A program made the translations under genes and the position numbers. The notes below the pieces were generated by a model. It worked only from the letters and a program-made list of their open reading frames with translations. It had not been told where the DNA came from and did not search any database. From Phycisphaeraceae bacterium (lineage in GTDB: Bacteria > Planctomycetota > Phycisphaerae > Phycisphaerales > UBA1924), in assembly GCA_021604785.1 (NCBI GenBank), contig BQJQ01000009.1, positions 1-34,223 on the forward strand: 34,223 bases of DNA, written 5' to 3'. Positions 14,217 through 23,261 of this stretch are shown here, in pieces; the stretch's first letter is position 1, and each line of letters opens with the position of its first letter.

Positions 14217-14618
14217 TCAGCCCACCGCAGCCGCGCCCGCGGATGCGACCGCGTGGTCGTTCTCGACGGTGCTGCCCGAGACCCCGATCGCTCCGATGAC
14301 ATTCCCGCTGGCGTCCTTGATCGGGACGCCGCCCGGGAACGTGATCAGCCCGCCGTTGGAGTGCTCGATCCCGTAGAGCGACCCGCCGGGCTGGCTGAGC
14401 CCGCCGATCACGCCCGTGTCCATGTCAAACCCGCGCGCGGTCCGGGCCTTCTTGATCGAGATATCGATCGACCCCAGCCACGCGCTGTCTTCGCGCGCAA
14501 ACGCGACGAGGTTCATACCCGCGTCTACAACGGCGATGTTCATTTTGGTTTCAGCTTTGCCCGAGTGCGCGACCGCCGCCGCGATCGCCTTCTGTGCCTG
14601 TGCAAGCGTGATGCTCAT
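14217..14618 (-). CDS. GlcG/HbpS-family protein
   Basis: Protein of 133 aa matching the GlcG/HbpS (DUF336) fold along its whole length: [18 protein letters not shown], then [36 protein letters not shown], the glycine-rich [20 protein letters not shown] and [19 protein letters not shown]. Family members bind haem or cobalamin-related ligands or sit in glycolate and propanediol operons; many have no known role. There is no signal peptide, so it should be cytoplasmic. GGAG lies 9 nt before the ATG. It follows the NTF2-like gene by 140 nt and precedes the amine operon with its own predicted promoter, so a link to that operon is uncertain. Confidence 0.9.
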   Translation of the reverse strand: MSITLAQAQKAIAAAVAHSGKAETKMNIAVVDAGMNLVAFAREDSAWLGSIDISIKKARTARGFDMDTGVIGGLSQPGGSLYGIEHSNGGLITFPGGVPIKDASGNVIGAIGVSGSTVENDHAVASAGAAAVG

Positions 14619-14758
14619 GGTCTCTGCTCCGGTCCGGGTTCATGCCGCGGCGTGCTTCGGCCGCTCCGGGAGCGTAGCAGGGAGACCCGATGGTGCCACT
14701 CGGTGGTTCCGGAGAACAGATGGCGAAAGCGCCGCGGCCTGGGTGCGGGGGCACCCCG

Positions 14759-15163
14759 TCACACCGCGCCGGTCACGCGCGCGACGTGCAGCGTATCGGC
14801 GTGCTGCTGGAACTGAACCGCCTTGCCCCCTGCGAGGCGCCAGACGTGCGCAACCTGCGTGTTCTGCGGCGTGCCGGTCGCCTTGTACACCCCCGTGTAG
14901 CGACCGAGCGCGATGACTGTTTCGCCCGCATCCACGATCTCGCCCATCTCGACGGCGAACCCGTCCCACTCCCCGATGCAGCGTGCGAAGACGCCATTCA
15001 GAACGGCCTCGGGACCGACGTAGGGGTTCCCATCCGCGTAGGGGAAGTTTTCGGCTTCGTTCCAGACGATGTCGGGGCTCATACGCCCCAGCACGCCGGG
15101 GACATCGCCAGCGGCGAAGGCGTCGTAGATGGCGCGGATCACGTCAACATTGCGCTCGGGCAT
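14759..15163 (-). CDS. NTF2-like / SnoaL-like protein
   Basis: Protein of 134 aa with the cone-shaped NTF2-like fold. The opening helix is NVDVIRAIYDAFAAGDVPGVL, followed by SPDIVWNEAENFPYADGNPY, GPEAVLNGVFARC and a beta-rich end (VIALGRYTGVYKATG, QVAHVWRLAGGKAVQFQQHAD). Relatives are annotated as SnoaL-like polyketide cyclases, ketosteroid isomerase-like proteins or EthD-type partners; substrates are rarely known. ATG 15163 has AAAGGA 9 nt upstream. The frame stays open far upstream without any protein-like sequence. It sits between a flavoprotein gene and a glcG-like gene on the same strand, with gaps of 146 and 140 nt, so co-transcription is possible but not shown. Confidence 0.88.
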   Translation of the reverse strand: MPERNVDVIRAIYDAFAAGDVPGVLGRMSPDIVWNEAENFPYADGNPYVGPEAVLNGVFARCIGEWDGFAVEMGEIVDAGETVIALGRYTGVYKATGTPQNTQVAHVWRLAGGKAVQFQQHADTLHVARVTGAV

Positions 15164-15309
15164 CGAAGGATTCCTTTCTGGCTCATCACAAACTGGATGA
15201 CTGATTGGTCGATCATGGCAAGCGGGTTGGTGTTCAAGCATTGCGGATGGCGAACTGCACGCCGTCGGGGGAACACCGGGAAACGATTGTACTTCTGCTT
15301 GTCCTCGAA

Positions 15310-16599
15310 CTAGTTCGGGGGCGAACTTGACCGATCGGCGGTGACCGCCGCGGCAAGGGCGTTGCCCGCGATCGCCCCGGTGGCCCAGGCCCACTGAAAA
15401 TTGAACCCGCCGATGCGTCCGTCCACGTCGAGGATCTCGCCGACGAGCGAGAGCCCCGGGCATCTACGGCTTGCCATGGTGCGCGGGTCGATCTCGCCGA
15501 GCGGGACGCCCCCGGCGGTGGCTTCGGCGTGCGTGAACCCGCGGTCGTGAGCGATGTCCACGGGCATCTCGACGAGGGCGTGCGCGAGGGCTCGCCGGGT
15601 ATCTTTGGTGAGTTGTGTGCCGGGCACCGCGGGGTCGACGGCATGCGCGCCGCACAGGGCGCGGACGAGGCGCTCGGGCAACCGTTCGCGCAGCCACGAG
15701 AGCACGGTGCGAGCGCCGAGGGCCGCCAGCGATGTGTCCGTGCTCTCGAACGTCTCGCCTGGTAACCACGAGATGCGCAGCGAGGCGCCCCTGTCAGTCC
15801 CTTGCGCGTCAGTGAGCCAGCGGGAGGCGTCCATGACGGCGGGGCCGCTGAGCCCGAAGTGGGTGCAGAGCATGTCGTTCTCGAATCGGGCGAGGCGTTG
15901 GCCGGTGCTCGAGCAGACGTCCACGCGCACCCGCGCGCTGATGCCCGAGAGATCCGCCAGCCAGCGCGAGCCGGGGCCAGTGACGAGAGGGACCAGCGCC
16001 GGGAAGAGGCGGTCGGTGAGGGTGTGCCCGAGGGCTCGCGCCAGGGCGTAGCCCCCGCCGTCTGAGCCACTCTTGGGGAGGGCCATGCCGCCGGTCGCGA
16101 GCACGACGTGATCGGCTTGGATCGTTTCGTCTGATCCCTCGCGATGGACGGTGAACCCGCCGTCGGGCGCGCGGGCGACGCGTTCCACCCGCCACGGGTG
16201 CTCAAGCGTGACACCCACGCGGCTGACCTCGCCGAGCAGGGCACTGAGAACGGTCCGGGCACTGTCGGTAACGGGGAAGAGTTTGCCGGTGTCTTCACGC
16301 TTGAGTTCCACGCCGAGCTCGCTGAAGAACGCCACCGTCTGGGGGACGTCGAATCGGCGCAGGACCTTGCGGATGGTGTTCCGCGAGCCCCCGGCGTACT
16401 GGCGCTCGTCGACCTCGTGGTGCGTGACGTTGCACCGCCCGCCGCCGGCGACGAGGATCTTGACGCCGACCTTGTTGGCGCCATCGACCAGCAGGGTGCG
16501 CGCGCCGGTGCCGGCGAGCCCTCGGCCGGCCCAGACCGCTGTCATCAGGCCCGCGGCCCCGGCGCCGATGATCGCGATGTCCGCCCGGTGGGATGCCAC
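15310..16599 (-). CDS. HI0933/YhiN-family FAD-dependent oxidoreductase
   Basis: Protein of 429 aa. The N-terminus ADIAIIGAGAAGLMTAVWAG is the FAD-binding GxGxxG fold, and GVKILVAGGGRCNVTH is the hallmark GGGRCN motif of the HI0933 family. VVLATGGMALPKSGSDGGGY and GLSLVGEILDVDGRIGGFNFQWAWATG close the flavin site. The middle holds the family's substrate domain. The physiological substrate is not known for most members. I chose GTG 16599 because the Rossmann strand follows directly; the frame upstream reads into the divergent P450 gene and is Arg/Pro-rich noise. The start lies 98 nt from the P450 start on the other strand, so the two share a promoter region. The stop falls beside a 12-nt palindrome (CGAACTAGTTCG). 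Confidence 0.9.
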   Translation of the reverse strand: MASHRADIAIIGAGAAGLMTAVWAGRGLAGTGARTLLVDGANKVGVKILVAGGGRCNVTHHEVDERQYAGGSRNTIRKVLRRFDVPQTVAFFSELGVELKREDTGKLFPVTDSARTVLSALLGEVSRVGVTLEHPWRVERVARAPDGGFTVHREGSDETIQADHVVLATGGMALPKSGSDGGGYALARALGHTLTDRLFPALVPLVTGPGSRWLADLSGISARVRVDVCSSTGQRLARFENDMLCTHFGLSGPAVMDASRWLTDAQGTDRGASLRISWLPGETFESTDTSLAALGARTVLSWLRERLPERLVRALCGAHAVDPAVPGTQLTKDTRRALAHALVEMPVDIAHDRGFTHAEATAGGVPLGEIDPRTMASRRCPGLSLVGEILDVDGRIGGFNFQWAWATGAIAGNALAAAVTADRSSSPPN

Positions 16600-16696
16600 A
16601 AGTGAGCGTAGCGTTGTTGGTTGATTGTCCGCCGTGGATCGCGTTGAAACGGCGCGGGCCTTGGGGCCCAACAATGCGAGCGGAGGGGGTGCACGC

Positions 16697-18307
16697 ATGC
16701 CGGGACCAACGGAGCAGCAAAGCGAGACGGGGACCGGCGGGGGGGGATGGTTCGCACGCCTGCGTGGGCAGCTTCGTGGGCGGAGCCCGTTCGAGGGGGA
16801 CATCCGCCCGAGCCGGGTCTCGGTTCTTGGGCGGGGACCGTTGCCGTTCCCGCACCCGTGGAACTACACGCGTCCGCTGGAGATCCTCGACCGGTTCTTT
16901 CGTGGGGCGGACGAGCTCGAGGGGTCGTCCCGGCACAACAGGTATCTGGATGTCCCCGGGTTTGCGCCTGTGCTGGTGACGCGCGACCCCGGGCTGATCC
17001 GAGCGATCTCGGCGGCGTCGAGCGACAAGCCCGGGTCGTTCGAGCGCGACACCATGCCCTCGGGCGGGATCGCGCGCGCGACCGGAAAGAACACGCTGCT
17101 GTACGCGAACGGGCCGGCGTGGAAGGCGCAGAAGAAGCTCGCGAACCCCGCGTTTGCGCGCACGACCCTGTTCCAGCCCGAGCGGTTCGGGGCGTTCGAG
17201 GAGACGTTCCGAAAGACCGCCGCCGAGCGGCTGGCGCTGGTCCGCGAGCGTGTTGAGCGTGGTGGTGAGGGTGTCACGGTGCGGCTCGAGCCGGAGATCA
17301 AGGCGGTGATGCTCGAGCTGCTCGTGGCGAACTTCTTTGGGGCGGAGGTCGAGTACACCGAGATCCGGGATCGGTACGTGCCCGCGTTGGATCGGGTGAT
17401 CGACCACATTGTGCGCGACACGGTGCTGAACAAGCTGGGGGTGCCGCTGGGGTGGGTGCCGGCGTTGACGCCCGGGATTGCGCGCACGAAACGGGCGCGC
17501 GCGGACTTTGAGGCGCTGACGGACCTCGTGATCGAGGCGCGGCACCGCGGGGCGGGGCAGTGGGGGCAGTTCCGGTCCGAGGCGCCCGACGAGGCGCTGC
17601 GGAGCAACATCCGGGTCTTTCTCGCCGGGGCGCTTGAGGCGACGACGTCGTACGCGAGTTGGGCGATCGCGCACCTCGCGCGGCACCCTGAGGCGCAAGA
17701 ACGTGTCTATGCGGAGATCCGTGGCATCAGGGACTACACGCCGGAAGCGCTCGCCGGGGCGCCGCAGCTGGGGTACGTGCTCGACGAGACGCTGCGGCTG
17801 ACGCCGTCGCTGTACTTCCATCCGCGTCGGGCGTCGGTTGATACGTGGGTCGAGCGCCCGGACGGCGCGCGTTTGATGATCCCCGCGGGAACGCACATCC
17901 TGCTGGACATCTGGCACGCGAACCGCCATGAGGATCACTGGGGGGTGGAGCCGACGGGCTACCCGGCCGAGGCGTTTGCTCCCGAGCGTTGGGAGGGGTT
18001 CGCGGCCCGGGGTGAGGGGCCGAACGAGCGGCTGCACTTCGGGTTTGGGCACGGGCCGCGGTTTTGCCCGGGGAAAAACCTCGGGCAGCTCGAGGTGGCG
18101 CTGGTCGTGGGCGCGTGCGTGAAGATGTTTCGGTTTACGGCGCCCGAAGCGCCGAACCCGGCACGCGCGGGTGTCTCGACGAAGCCGCTTGATGGCGTGG
18201 TCGCGGAGCTCCGCGTGCGCGATCCGCATGAGCCCGACGAGGCGATCGCGCCGCAGCCCACGGCGCCCGCGGGCGGGTGCCCCTTTGGGCACGGGCGGAG
18301 CGGCTGA
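16697..18307 (+). CDS. cytochrome P450
   Basis: Protein of 536 aa. The haem-binding loop is FGFGHGPRFCPGKNLG with Cys457 as the axial thiolate. The K-helix ExxR is DETLR (Glu364, Arg367), and the PERW motif is APERW (428-432). The I-helix reads LAGALEATTSYASW; the acidic residue usually placed directly before Thr is Ala here, with Glu one position earlier. It is longer than most soluble bacterial P450s (about 400 aa), with an N-terminal basic region that could be a membrane-associated segment but has no clear helix. The last residues are GGCPFGHGRSG, containing a Cys-Pro dipeptide like a haem-regulatory motif. GGAGGGGG precedes ATG 16697 at good spacing. No ferredoxin or reductase is adjacent. 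Substrate unknown. Confidence 0.93.
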   Translation: MPGPTEQQSETGTGGGGWFARLRGQLRGRSPFEGDIRPSRVSVLGRGPLPFPHPWNYTRPLEILDRFFRGADELEGSSRHNRYLDVPGFAPVLVTRDPGLIRAISAASSDKPGSFERDTMPSGGIARATGKNTLLYANGPAWKAQKKLANPAFARTTLFQPERFGAFEETFRKTAAERLALVRERVERGGEGVTVRLEPEIKAVMLELLVANFFGAEVEYTEIRDRYVPALDRVIDHIVRDTVLNKLGVPLGWVPALTPGIARTKRARADFEALTDLVIEARHRGAGQWGQFRSEAPDEALRSNIRVFLAGALEATTSYASWAIAHLARHPEAQERVYAEIRGIRDYTPEALAGAPQLGYVLDETLRLTPSLYFHPRRASVDTWVERPDGARLMIPAGTHILLDIWHANRHEDHWGVEPTGYPAEAFAPERWEGFAARGEGPNERLHFGFGHGPRFCPGKNLGQLEVALVVGACVKMFRFTAPEAPNPARAGVSTKPLDGVVAELRVRDPHEPDEAIAPQPTAPAGGCPFGHGRSG

Positions 18308-18313
18308 GCGGGG

Positions 18314-20137
18314 TCAGGTCGCCCGCTCGGTCGCGACGTGGTAGTGGGGGTCTTCGGAGATATTGACCTCGACGAGATCGCCGGCCTTGTCGAGCAGACG
18401 CTGACAGTCCTCGCTCAGGTGGCGCAGGTGCAGTTGTTTGCCCAGCTTCTGGTACCGGTCAGCGAGCGCGTTGATCGCCTCGAGCCCGGACTGGTCGTAG
18501 ACGCGGGAGAAGTAGAAGTCGATGACCACGTCGTCCGGGTCGTCTTGCGGCACGAAGAGATCGCGGAAGCGGGTGACGCTGCCGAAGAAGAGGACGCCGT
18601 GGAGCTGGTAGATCTTGCTGCCCTGCTCGTCGATTTTTGCGTCGGCGATGAGGTGCTTGCTCTTGTTCCATGCGAAGACGAGGGCGGAGAGGGCGACGCC
18701 GATGATGACGGCGGTCGCCAGGTCGTGCATCACGACGGTGTACGCCGCAACGGCGAGCATGATGAGGACCTCGGCGATCGGGATGCGGCGCCAGGTCTGG
18801 AGGGTCGTCCACTCGAAGGTGCCGATGACGACCATGAACATGACGCCCACGAGGGCGGCCATCGGGATCGCCTCAATCCAGGGCGCGAGGAACAGGATGA
18901 ACATGAGCAGTGCGACCGCGGCGGTGATGCCCGAGAGGCGACCGCGTCCGCCGGCCTTCACGTTGATGAGCGACTGGCCGATCATGGCGCACCCGCCCAT
19001 GCCGCCGAAGATGCCGCAGGTGACGTTGGCGATGCCCTGGCCCAGGCACTCCTTGTTGCTGCGCCCGCGGGTCTCGGTGAGCTCGTCGATGAGGGTGAGC
19101 GTCATGAGCGACTCGATGAGTCCGACGCCGGCGAGGATGAGCGAGTAGGGGAGGATGATCCAGAGCGTGGCGAGTGTGGCGGGGGGGAGGGTGAAGTCCC
19201 ACCACGCGGGGCGGGGGAGCCCGCCGGAGATGCCAACCTCGTCGATATTCACAGAGGCAATGGCCGCGGCTGTTTCCTCGGGGGTGAGCGGGGCGATCGG
19301 GGCGTGGTGGTCGGCGACGGCCGTGATGCCGGCGGGCAGGGCTGCCTCTGCGGTGTCGAGCAGCGCGGTGTCTTTGGCCTGCTGGGCGTCGCGGACGGCG
19401 GCGGCTCGGGTGCTGTCCACGAGCATGTCGCCCACGGTCAGAAGCGGGCGCGGTGCGGGCTCGGCGCCGTCGGCTGTGGGCTTGGCGGACGAGGCGTTGA
19501 TGGCCATGCCGATGAGGGCGACGGTGACGATTGCTGCGAGCGACGCGGGGACGATGCGGGTGAGGCGCGGGAGGAAGGCGATGATCGCCATCGTCGCGGC
19601 GACGAGCCCGAGCATGATCCAGAGGCGCGAGCCAGAGAGGTAGGCCATCGCGCCGTCGCCGCCGAGGGTCTTGAAACTTCCGAACTGGGCCATGAGGATG
19701 ACGACCGCCAGCCCGTTGACGAACCCGAGCATGACCGGGTGGGGGACGATGCGGATGAACCTGCCGAGCTTGAAGAGCCCGACGGTGATCTGGATGAGCC
19801 CGCAGAGGACGACGGCGGGGAAGAGGTAGCCGATGCCGTGCATCGAGACGAGGGAGACGACGACGACGCCCATCGCGCCGGTGGCGCCTGAGATCATGCC
19901 CGGGCGCCCGCCGAGGACGGCGGTGACGAGGCAGATGATGAAGGCGGCGTAGAGCCCGACGAGCGGGGGGACGCCCGCGAGGAAGGCGAAAGCGACGGCT
20001 TCGGGCACGAGCGCGAGGGCGACGGTCAGGCCCGAGAGGATGTCCGCCTTGGGCGAACCGCTGAGCCCGGAGCGCAGGTCAAAGACCGGGTGCCCGAACT
20101 TCAGGAATTTGGGCAGGCGGATGGTGATCTCGGACAT
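18314..20137 (-). CDS. SulP-family anion transporter with STAS domain
   Basis: Protein of 607 aa. Residues 25-480 form the SulP membrane core ([69 protein letters not shown]), with [22 protein letters not shown] in the second half. Residues about 505-595 are a STAS domain ([15 protein letters not shown], then [18 protein letters not shown], with the DxS site where STAS domains can be phosphorylated). SulP proteins carry bicarbonate, sulfate or carboxylates, often with Na+ or H+. The substrate here is open; bicarbonate is common for this subgroup but unproven. Residues about 216-303 are a long polar insert. ATG 20137 begins at the family's usual point; a much longer open frame upstream is antisense to the TPR gene. 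It is convergent with the P450 gene with a 6-nt gap. Confidence 0.92.
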   Translation of the reverse strand: MSEITIRLPKFLKFGHPVFDLRSGLSGSPKADILSGLTVALALVPEAVAFAFLAGVPPLVGLYAAFIICLVTAVLGGRPGMISGATGAMGVVVVSLVSMHGIGYLFPAVVLCGLIQITVGLFKLGRFIRIVPHPVMLGFVNGLAVVILMAQFGSFKTLGGDGAMAYLSGSRLWIMLGLVAATMAIIAFLPRLTRIVPASLAAIVTVALIGMAINASSAKPTADGAEPAPRPLLTVGDMLVDSTRAAAVRDAQQAKDTALLDTAEAALPAGITAVADHHAPIAPLTPEETAAAIASVNIDEVGISGGLPRPAWWDFTLPPATLATLWIILPYSLILAGVGLIESLMTLTLIDELTETRGRSNKECLGQGIANVTCGIFGGMGGCAMIGQSLINVKAGGRGRLSGITAAVALLMFILFLAPWIEAIPMAALVGVMFMVVIGTFEWTTLQTWRRIPIAEVLIMLAVAAYTVVMHDLATAVIIGVALSALVFAWNKSKHLIADAKIDEQGSKIYQLHGVLFFGSVTRFRDLFVPQDDPDDVVIDFYFSRVYDQSGLEAINALADRYQKLGKQLHLRHLSEDCQRLLDKAGDLVEVNISEDPHYHVATERAT

Positions 20138-20233
20138 GCGATTTCCCGGGGGCGCCAAGCCCTCGCGGGCGGTGGATCGAGGGCGAGGGTAGCACCCCCG
20201 CGGTGGGGCGAGGCCGGCTTTTTGCGTCTGCGG

Positions 20234-20249
20234 CAGGGGGCGGCCCCTG
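20234..20249. repeat. inverted repeat in the divergent sulP/TPR intergenic region
   Basis: CAGGGG (20234-20239) and CCCCTG (20244-20249) form a perfect 6-bp inverted repeat around GCGG, between the divergent SulP and TPR-lipoprotein genes. It may be an operator or a chance GC-rich palindrome. No convincing promoter hexamers were found in the 192-nt gap. Confidence 0.3.
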
Positions 20250-20329
20250 TCCGGTAGCATGCAGCGGGGTGGTGCATTCGATGGCACCCGGGCGAGGGCG
20301 ATTCCGCTCGTGCAGATGAAGGAGGCACC

Positions 20330-22036
20330 ATGAACATCAAGAAGACTGTCGTGTGGGCGTTGATCGCGGGGGCCGGGCTGGGTTTGTCGGGGTGCGCCCT
20401 TCAGGACTCGCCGGGCGCCGAGATGGAAGGCCTCGCTGCCGTGAGCTACACGCCCGGCGAGACGGGGTCTCGGCTTGTGGACGGGCTGAGCACGTACGAT
20501 TGGACGATCACGACAGACTCGGCTGAGGCGCAGGCCTGGTTTAACCAAGGCGTGGCGTTGCTCTACGGGTTCAACCACGGCGAGGCGATCCGCTCGTTCC
20601 AGGAGGCGGCCGCGCGCGATCCCGACGCCGCGATGGCGTGGTGGGGCATCGCGTACGCCAACGGCATGCACATCAACATCCCGGAGATGACCGAGCCGCA
20701 ATGGCGTGGGTCGTACGCGGCGGCGCACCGGGCGATCGCGGAGCTCGACAACGAGACGGACCTCGAGCGGGCGTTGGTCAAAGCGATTGTGGCACGCACG
20801 GCGTGGCCTGTGCCCAGCGAACAGCGTCCCTATGACGAGGCGTTTTTCGAGGCGATGGAGCCCGTGTATCGCGCGCATGGCGACAACCCTGACGTTGCCG
20901 CGATCTTCACCGAGTCGATGCTCAACCTGCAGCCGTGGGACTACTGGACGCCCGAACTCGAGCCCAAGGGGCGCACGGTGCGGTTCATCGAGGTGATCGA
21001 GCGCGGGCTTGAGGTGGACCCGACCCACCCGCAGCTCATGCACCTGTACATCCATGCGGTCGAGGCAGGGCCGAACCCGGCCGATGGGGTGCCCGCGGCG
21101 GAGGTGCTGGCGAACCGTGTGCCCGGCGCGGGGCATCTGGTCCATATGCCCTCGCACATCTACGCGCGGGTCGGGCGATACCACGACGCCGTGGCGATCA
21201 ACCAGCGAGCGATTGAAGCGGACCGGGCGTTCTTCGACATCGGCACCGAGCCGGGCGCGTACTACATCTACCACGCGCACAACGAGCACTTTCTCACGTT
21301 CGCGGCGATGATGGAGGGGCAGTACGACACCGCGATGGAGTCGGCCCGCCGGCTCGAGCGATCGATCCCCGAGCCAATGCTCGATCAGTTCGCGTTCCTG
21401 ATCGAGGGCATCATGCCCTCGTCGCGGCACGTGCAGATCCGGTTCGGCAAGTGGGAGGACATCCTCCGCGAGCCGGCCCCGCCCGCCAAGCGGCCCGTTC
21501 TGACCGCGGTGCATCACTACTCACGCGGCATCGCCTTTTCGGCGCTCGGGCGCACCGCGGAAGCCCGCGCGGAGATCGAACTGTTCGAGTCGGCGGTCGA
21601 GCACGTGCCCGAGGACTGGTGGGTCTTCTCGAACAAGATCCACGACGTGCTCCCGATCGCGCGGCGGATGCTCGAGGGCGAGTTGGCGTACCGCGAGGGG
21701 CGGCTGGGCGACGCGTGGGCGGCGCTGGGCGAGGCGATCGAGTACGAGGATCGGCTGGTGTACGACGAGCCGCCGGCCTGGATGATCCCGGTCCGTCATT
21801 CGATGGGGGCGTTGCTGCTCGAGGCGGGCGAGCCCGAGCGGGCCGAGGCGCTGTACCGCGAGGATCAGGTCGATCACCCGGGCAACGGGTGGTCGCTGCT
21901 GGGCCTTCAGCAGGCCCTCGCGGCGCAGGGGCGCGATGCCGAAGCAGGTCGGATCGCGCCGATGCTCGACACCGCGTGGGCGCGGGTCGAGACGCGACCG
22001 ACCAGTTCGTGCCTGTGCGCGCCTGGCAGCGGGTGA
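20330..22036 (+). CDS. TPR-repeat lipoprotein
   Basis: Protein of 568 aa. A lipoprotein signal ends at LGLSGC, with Cys22 as the lipid site and Ala at +2, so it may reach the outer membrane. From about residue 60 it matches a recognisable TPR family: [40 protein letters not shown] and [20 protein letters not shown], then [20 protein letters not shown]. Further TPR-like helices follow up to about residue 545. TPR arrays bind other proteins; the partner is unknown. AAGGAGG lies directly before the ATG. The end ([11 protein letters not shown]) has two Cys, which is plausible but unusual; I see no better ending in another frame. It is a single-gene unit, divergent from sulP. Confidence 0.88.
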   Translation: MNIKKTVVWALIAGAGLGLSGCALQDSPGAEMEGLAAVSYTPGETGSRLVDGLSTYDWTITTDSAEAQAWFNQGVALLYGFNHGEAIRSFQEAAARDPDAAMAWWGIAYANGMHINIPEMTEPQWRGSYAAAHRAIAELDNETDLERALVKAIVARTAWPVPSEQRPYDEAFFEAMEPVYRAHGDNPDVAAIFTESMLNLQPWDYWTPELEPKGRTVRFIEVIERGLEVDPTHPQLMHLYIHAVEAGPNPADGVPAAEVLANRVPGAGHLVHMPSHIYARVGRYHDAVAINQRAIEADRAFFDIGTEPGAYYIYHAHNEHFLTFAAMMEGQYDTAMESARRLERSIPEPMLDQFAFLIEGIMPSSRHVQIRFGKWEDILREPAPPAKRPVLTAVHHYSRGIAFSALGRTAEARAEIELFESAVEHVPEDWWVFSNKIHDVLPIARRMLEGELAYREGRLGDAWAALGEAIEYEDRLVYDEPPAWMIPVRHSMGALLLEAGEPERAEALYREDQVDHPGNGWSLLGLQQALAAQGRDAEAGRIAPMLDTAWARVETRPTSSCLCAPGSG

Positions 22037-22146
22037 GTCGGGCGACCTAACGGCGCACGCCGGGTGTCGATCCCATGATGCTCGCGGTGGATCATGCGGT
22101 GCTCGGGGCTCGGCGTACGCGTTGGGGCATACGAAGCCCGGGCATG

Positions 22147-22175
22147 AAAAAGACGGCCACGTGATGTGGCCGTCT
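22147..22175 (-). terminator. intrinsic terminator of the PEP-CTERM-like gene
   Basis: AGACGGCCAC (22151-22160) and GTGGCCGTCT (22166-22175) form a perfect 10-bp stem with a 5-nt loop. Read on the minus strand the hairpin is followed by TTTTTC, giving a classic rho-independent terminator 42 nt after the stop codon at 22217. It lacks a T-run on the plus strand, so it should serve only the minus-strand gene. Confidence 0.9.
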
Positions 22176-22216
22176 CGAGAGTGTTGGGTGGATTGAGAGG
22201 TGGAACGCCTTCGCGA

Positions 22217-22873
22217 TTAGCGGCGGCGACGCATCGCCACGAGACCGCCGAGCCCGAGCACCGCGGCCGAGGCCGGCGTGGGCACAAGGGCCAGCGACGC
22301 GTCATCGACGTACATGCCGTTGGCGACGTTGTCGACGGCACCGGCGGAAACCTGGAAGCGGAGAATAAACGAGTCCGCGCCGGCGGCGACATCGAGGCCG
22401 TTCATGGTGAACTGCTGGTAGCTGGTGTTGATGCCCAGGCCGACGAGCGAGGTCAGCATCTCGCCCTTCACGCCGCCGCCATCGCTGCCGTCCTGGTCGA
22501 GCCAGAGGATTTGGACGAACATGTCTGTGCCGGTGAAGTCGGTCGAGTCAACCTTGGCGAAGAACGACAGGTCGTACGACTCCGTGTCGAGTACGACGTT
22601 CGCCCCTTGGTTCTGCTCGATGAAGTAGGCGCCGCCCGCGGCGGGGTTGGCGATGTGGTCGAACCACATGTAGGCGCTGGCGTTGCCCGAGTTGGGCATC
22701 GTCGTGCTGCGCTCCGTCGAGCCGGACGGTCCGCCGATGATTTCAGCCCAGTCCGCCGCGTCTGCGCCGGCGCCGGCCTCGAAACCACCGTTCTGGAGAA
22801 TGTTTGCGGACGCCGTCGAGGCGATCCCGAACGCGGTCAAGGCAGCCAATGCGGTCACGTTGCTCGTCTTCAT
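22217..22873 (-). CDS. secreted protein with PEP-CTERM-like sorting tail
   Basis: Protein of 218 aa. Signal peptide MKTSNVTALAALTAFGIAST ending ASA is followed by NILQNGGFEAG, the start of a carbohydrate-binding-like jelly-roll domain common in exported planctomycete proteins (LQNGGFE...W, YMWFDHIANP, YDLSFFAKVDSTDFTG, then YVDDASLALVP). The C-terminus is VPTPASAAVLGLGGLVAMRRRR: a PTP in place of PEP, a short hydrophobic stretch and four Arg. That is the layout of PEP-CTERM sorting signals, in which an exosortase-like enzyme cuts near the motif. GGAGGGAG precedes the ATG and the gene ends with a strong terminator, so it is monocistronic. Ligand unknown. Confidence 0.87.
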   Translation of the reverse strand: MKTSNVTALAALTAFGIASTASANILQNGGFEAGAGADAADWAEIIGGPSGSTERSTTMPNSGNASAYMWFDHIANPAAGGAYFIEQNQGANVVLDTESYDLSFFAKVDSTDFTGTDMFVQILWLDQDGSDGGGVKGEMLTSLVGLGINTSYQQFTMNGLDVAAGADSFILRFQVSAGAVDNVANGMYVDDASLALVPTPASAAVLGLGGLVAMRRRR

Positions 22874-23188
22874 CTCTGTTCTCCCTCCGGATGCATTCAG
22901 TCCGGTGTTTGGTGCCACCACTTTTGAGGGGTCCCTCGCTCCGGGCGGGAGTCGCTCGGATGCGCCCCTTGAGATGGCGGACAAATTGTAACTGTTCCGG
23001 AGACGTGAATGTGCATTATTCGCCCATGGGCCATAGAAAAGGGGCCAAGGCATCTCCTTTGGTACTGTTCCGGTATTCGGTGTGAGTTAACTGCCGCTGA
23101 GGGGGCTCGGGCGGGGGCTGGCGGGTTTCGGGGTTTTGGAGCCGTGGGGCGCCTAGGCTGTGTGCTCGAACGCCGGTGGCCTCGTCCG

Positions 23189-23216
23189 CCCGGCTGACCC
23201 AGAGTGGGTCGCCGGG
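23189..23216 (+). promoter_or_regulatory. strong hairpin in the leader of the DEAD-box helicase gene
   Basis: CCCGGC (23189-23194) and GACCCA (23196-23201) pair with TGGGTC (23205-23210) and GCCGGG (23211-23216), giving 12 bp with one bulged T and a GAG loop. No T-run follows, so it is not an ordinary terminator. It may be a leader-RNA structure that affects translation or stability of the helicase mRNA. Confidence 0.5.
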
Positions 23217-23241
23217 ACATGTCGAGAATCTGCTGGCAGCG

Positions 23242-23261
23242 CCCGCGGCGTACTCCGCGGG
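23242..23261 (+). promoter_or_regulatory. second hairpin in the helicase leader
   Basis: CCCGCGG (23242-23248) and CCGCGGG (23255-23261) form a perfect 7-bp stem with loop CGTACT, 25 nt after the first hairpin and about 60 nt before the helicase ATG. The arms also contain CCGCGG palindromes, so it could alternatively be a protein-binding site. Confidence 0.45.

Noticed and set aside
18338-19891. 517-codon plus-strand frame antisense to sulP
   Set aside because: Asp/Glu/His-rich shadow; the minus strand gives a full SulP-STAS protein.
20138-21517. Upstream extension of the SulP frame by about 460 residues
   Set aside because: The extension is antisense to the TPR lipoprotein gene and Arg/His-rich; the SulP family begins at ATG 20137.
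21907-22392. Alternative frames over the end of the TPR gene, considered as a frameshifted C-terminus
   Set aside because: The ending in the main frame is plausible and no other frame gives a better continuation of the TPR family, so a frameshift is not supported.
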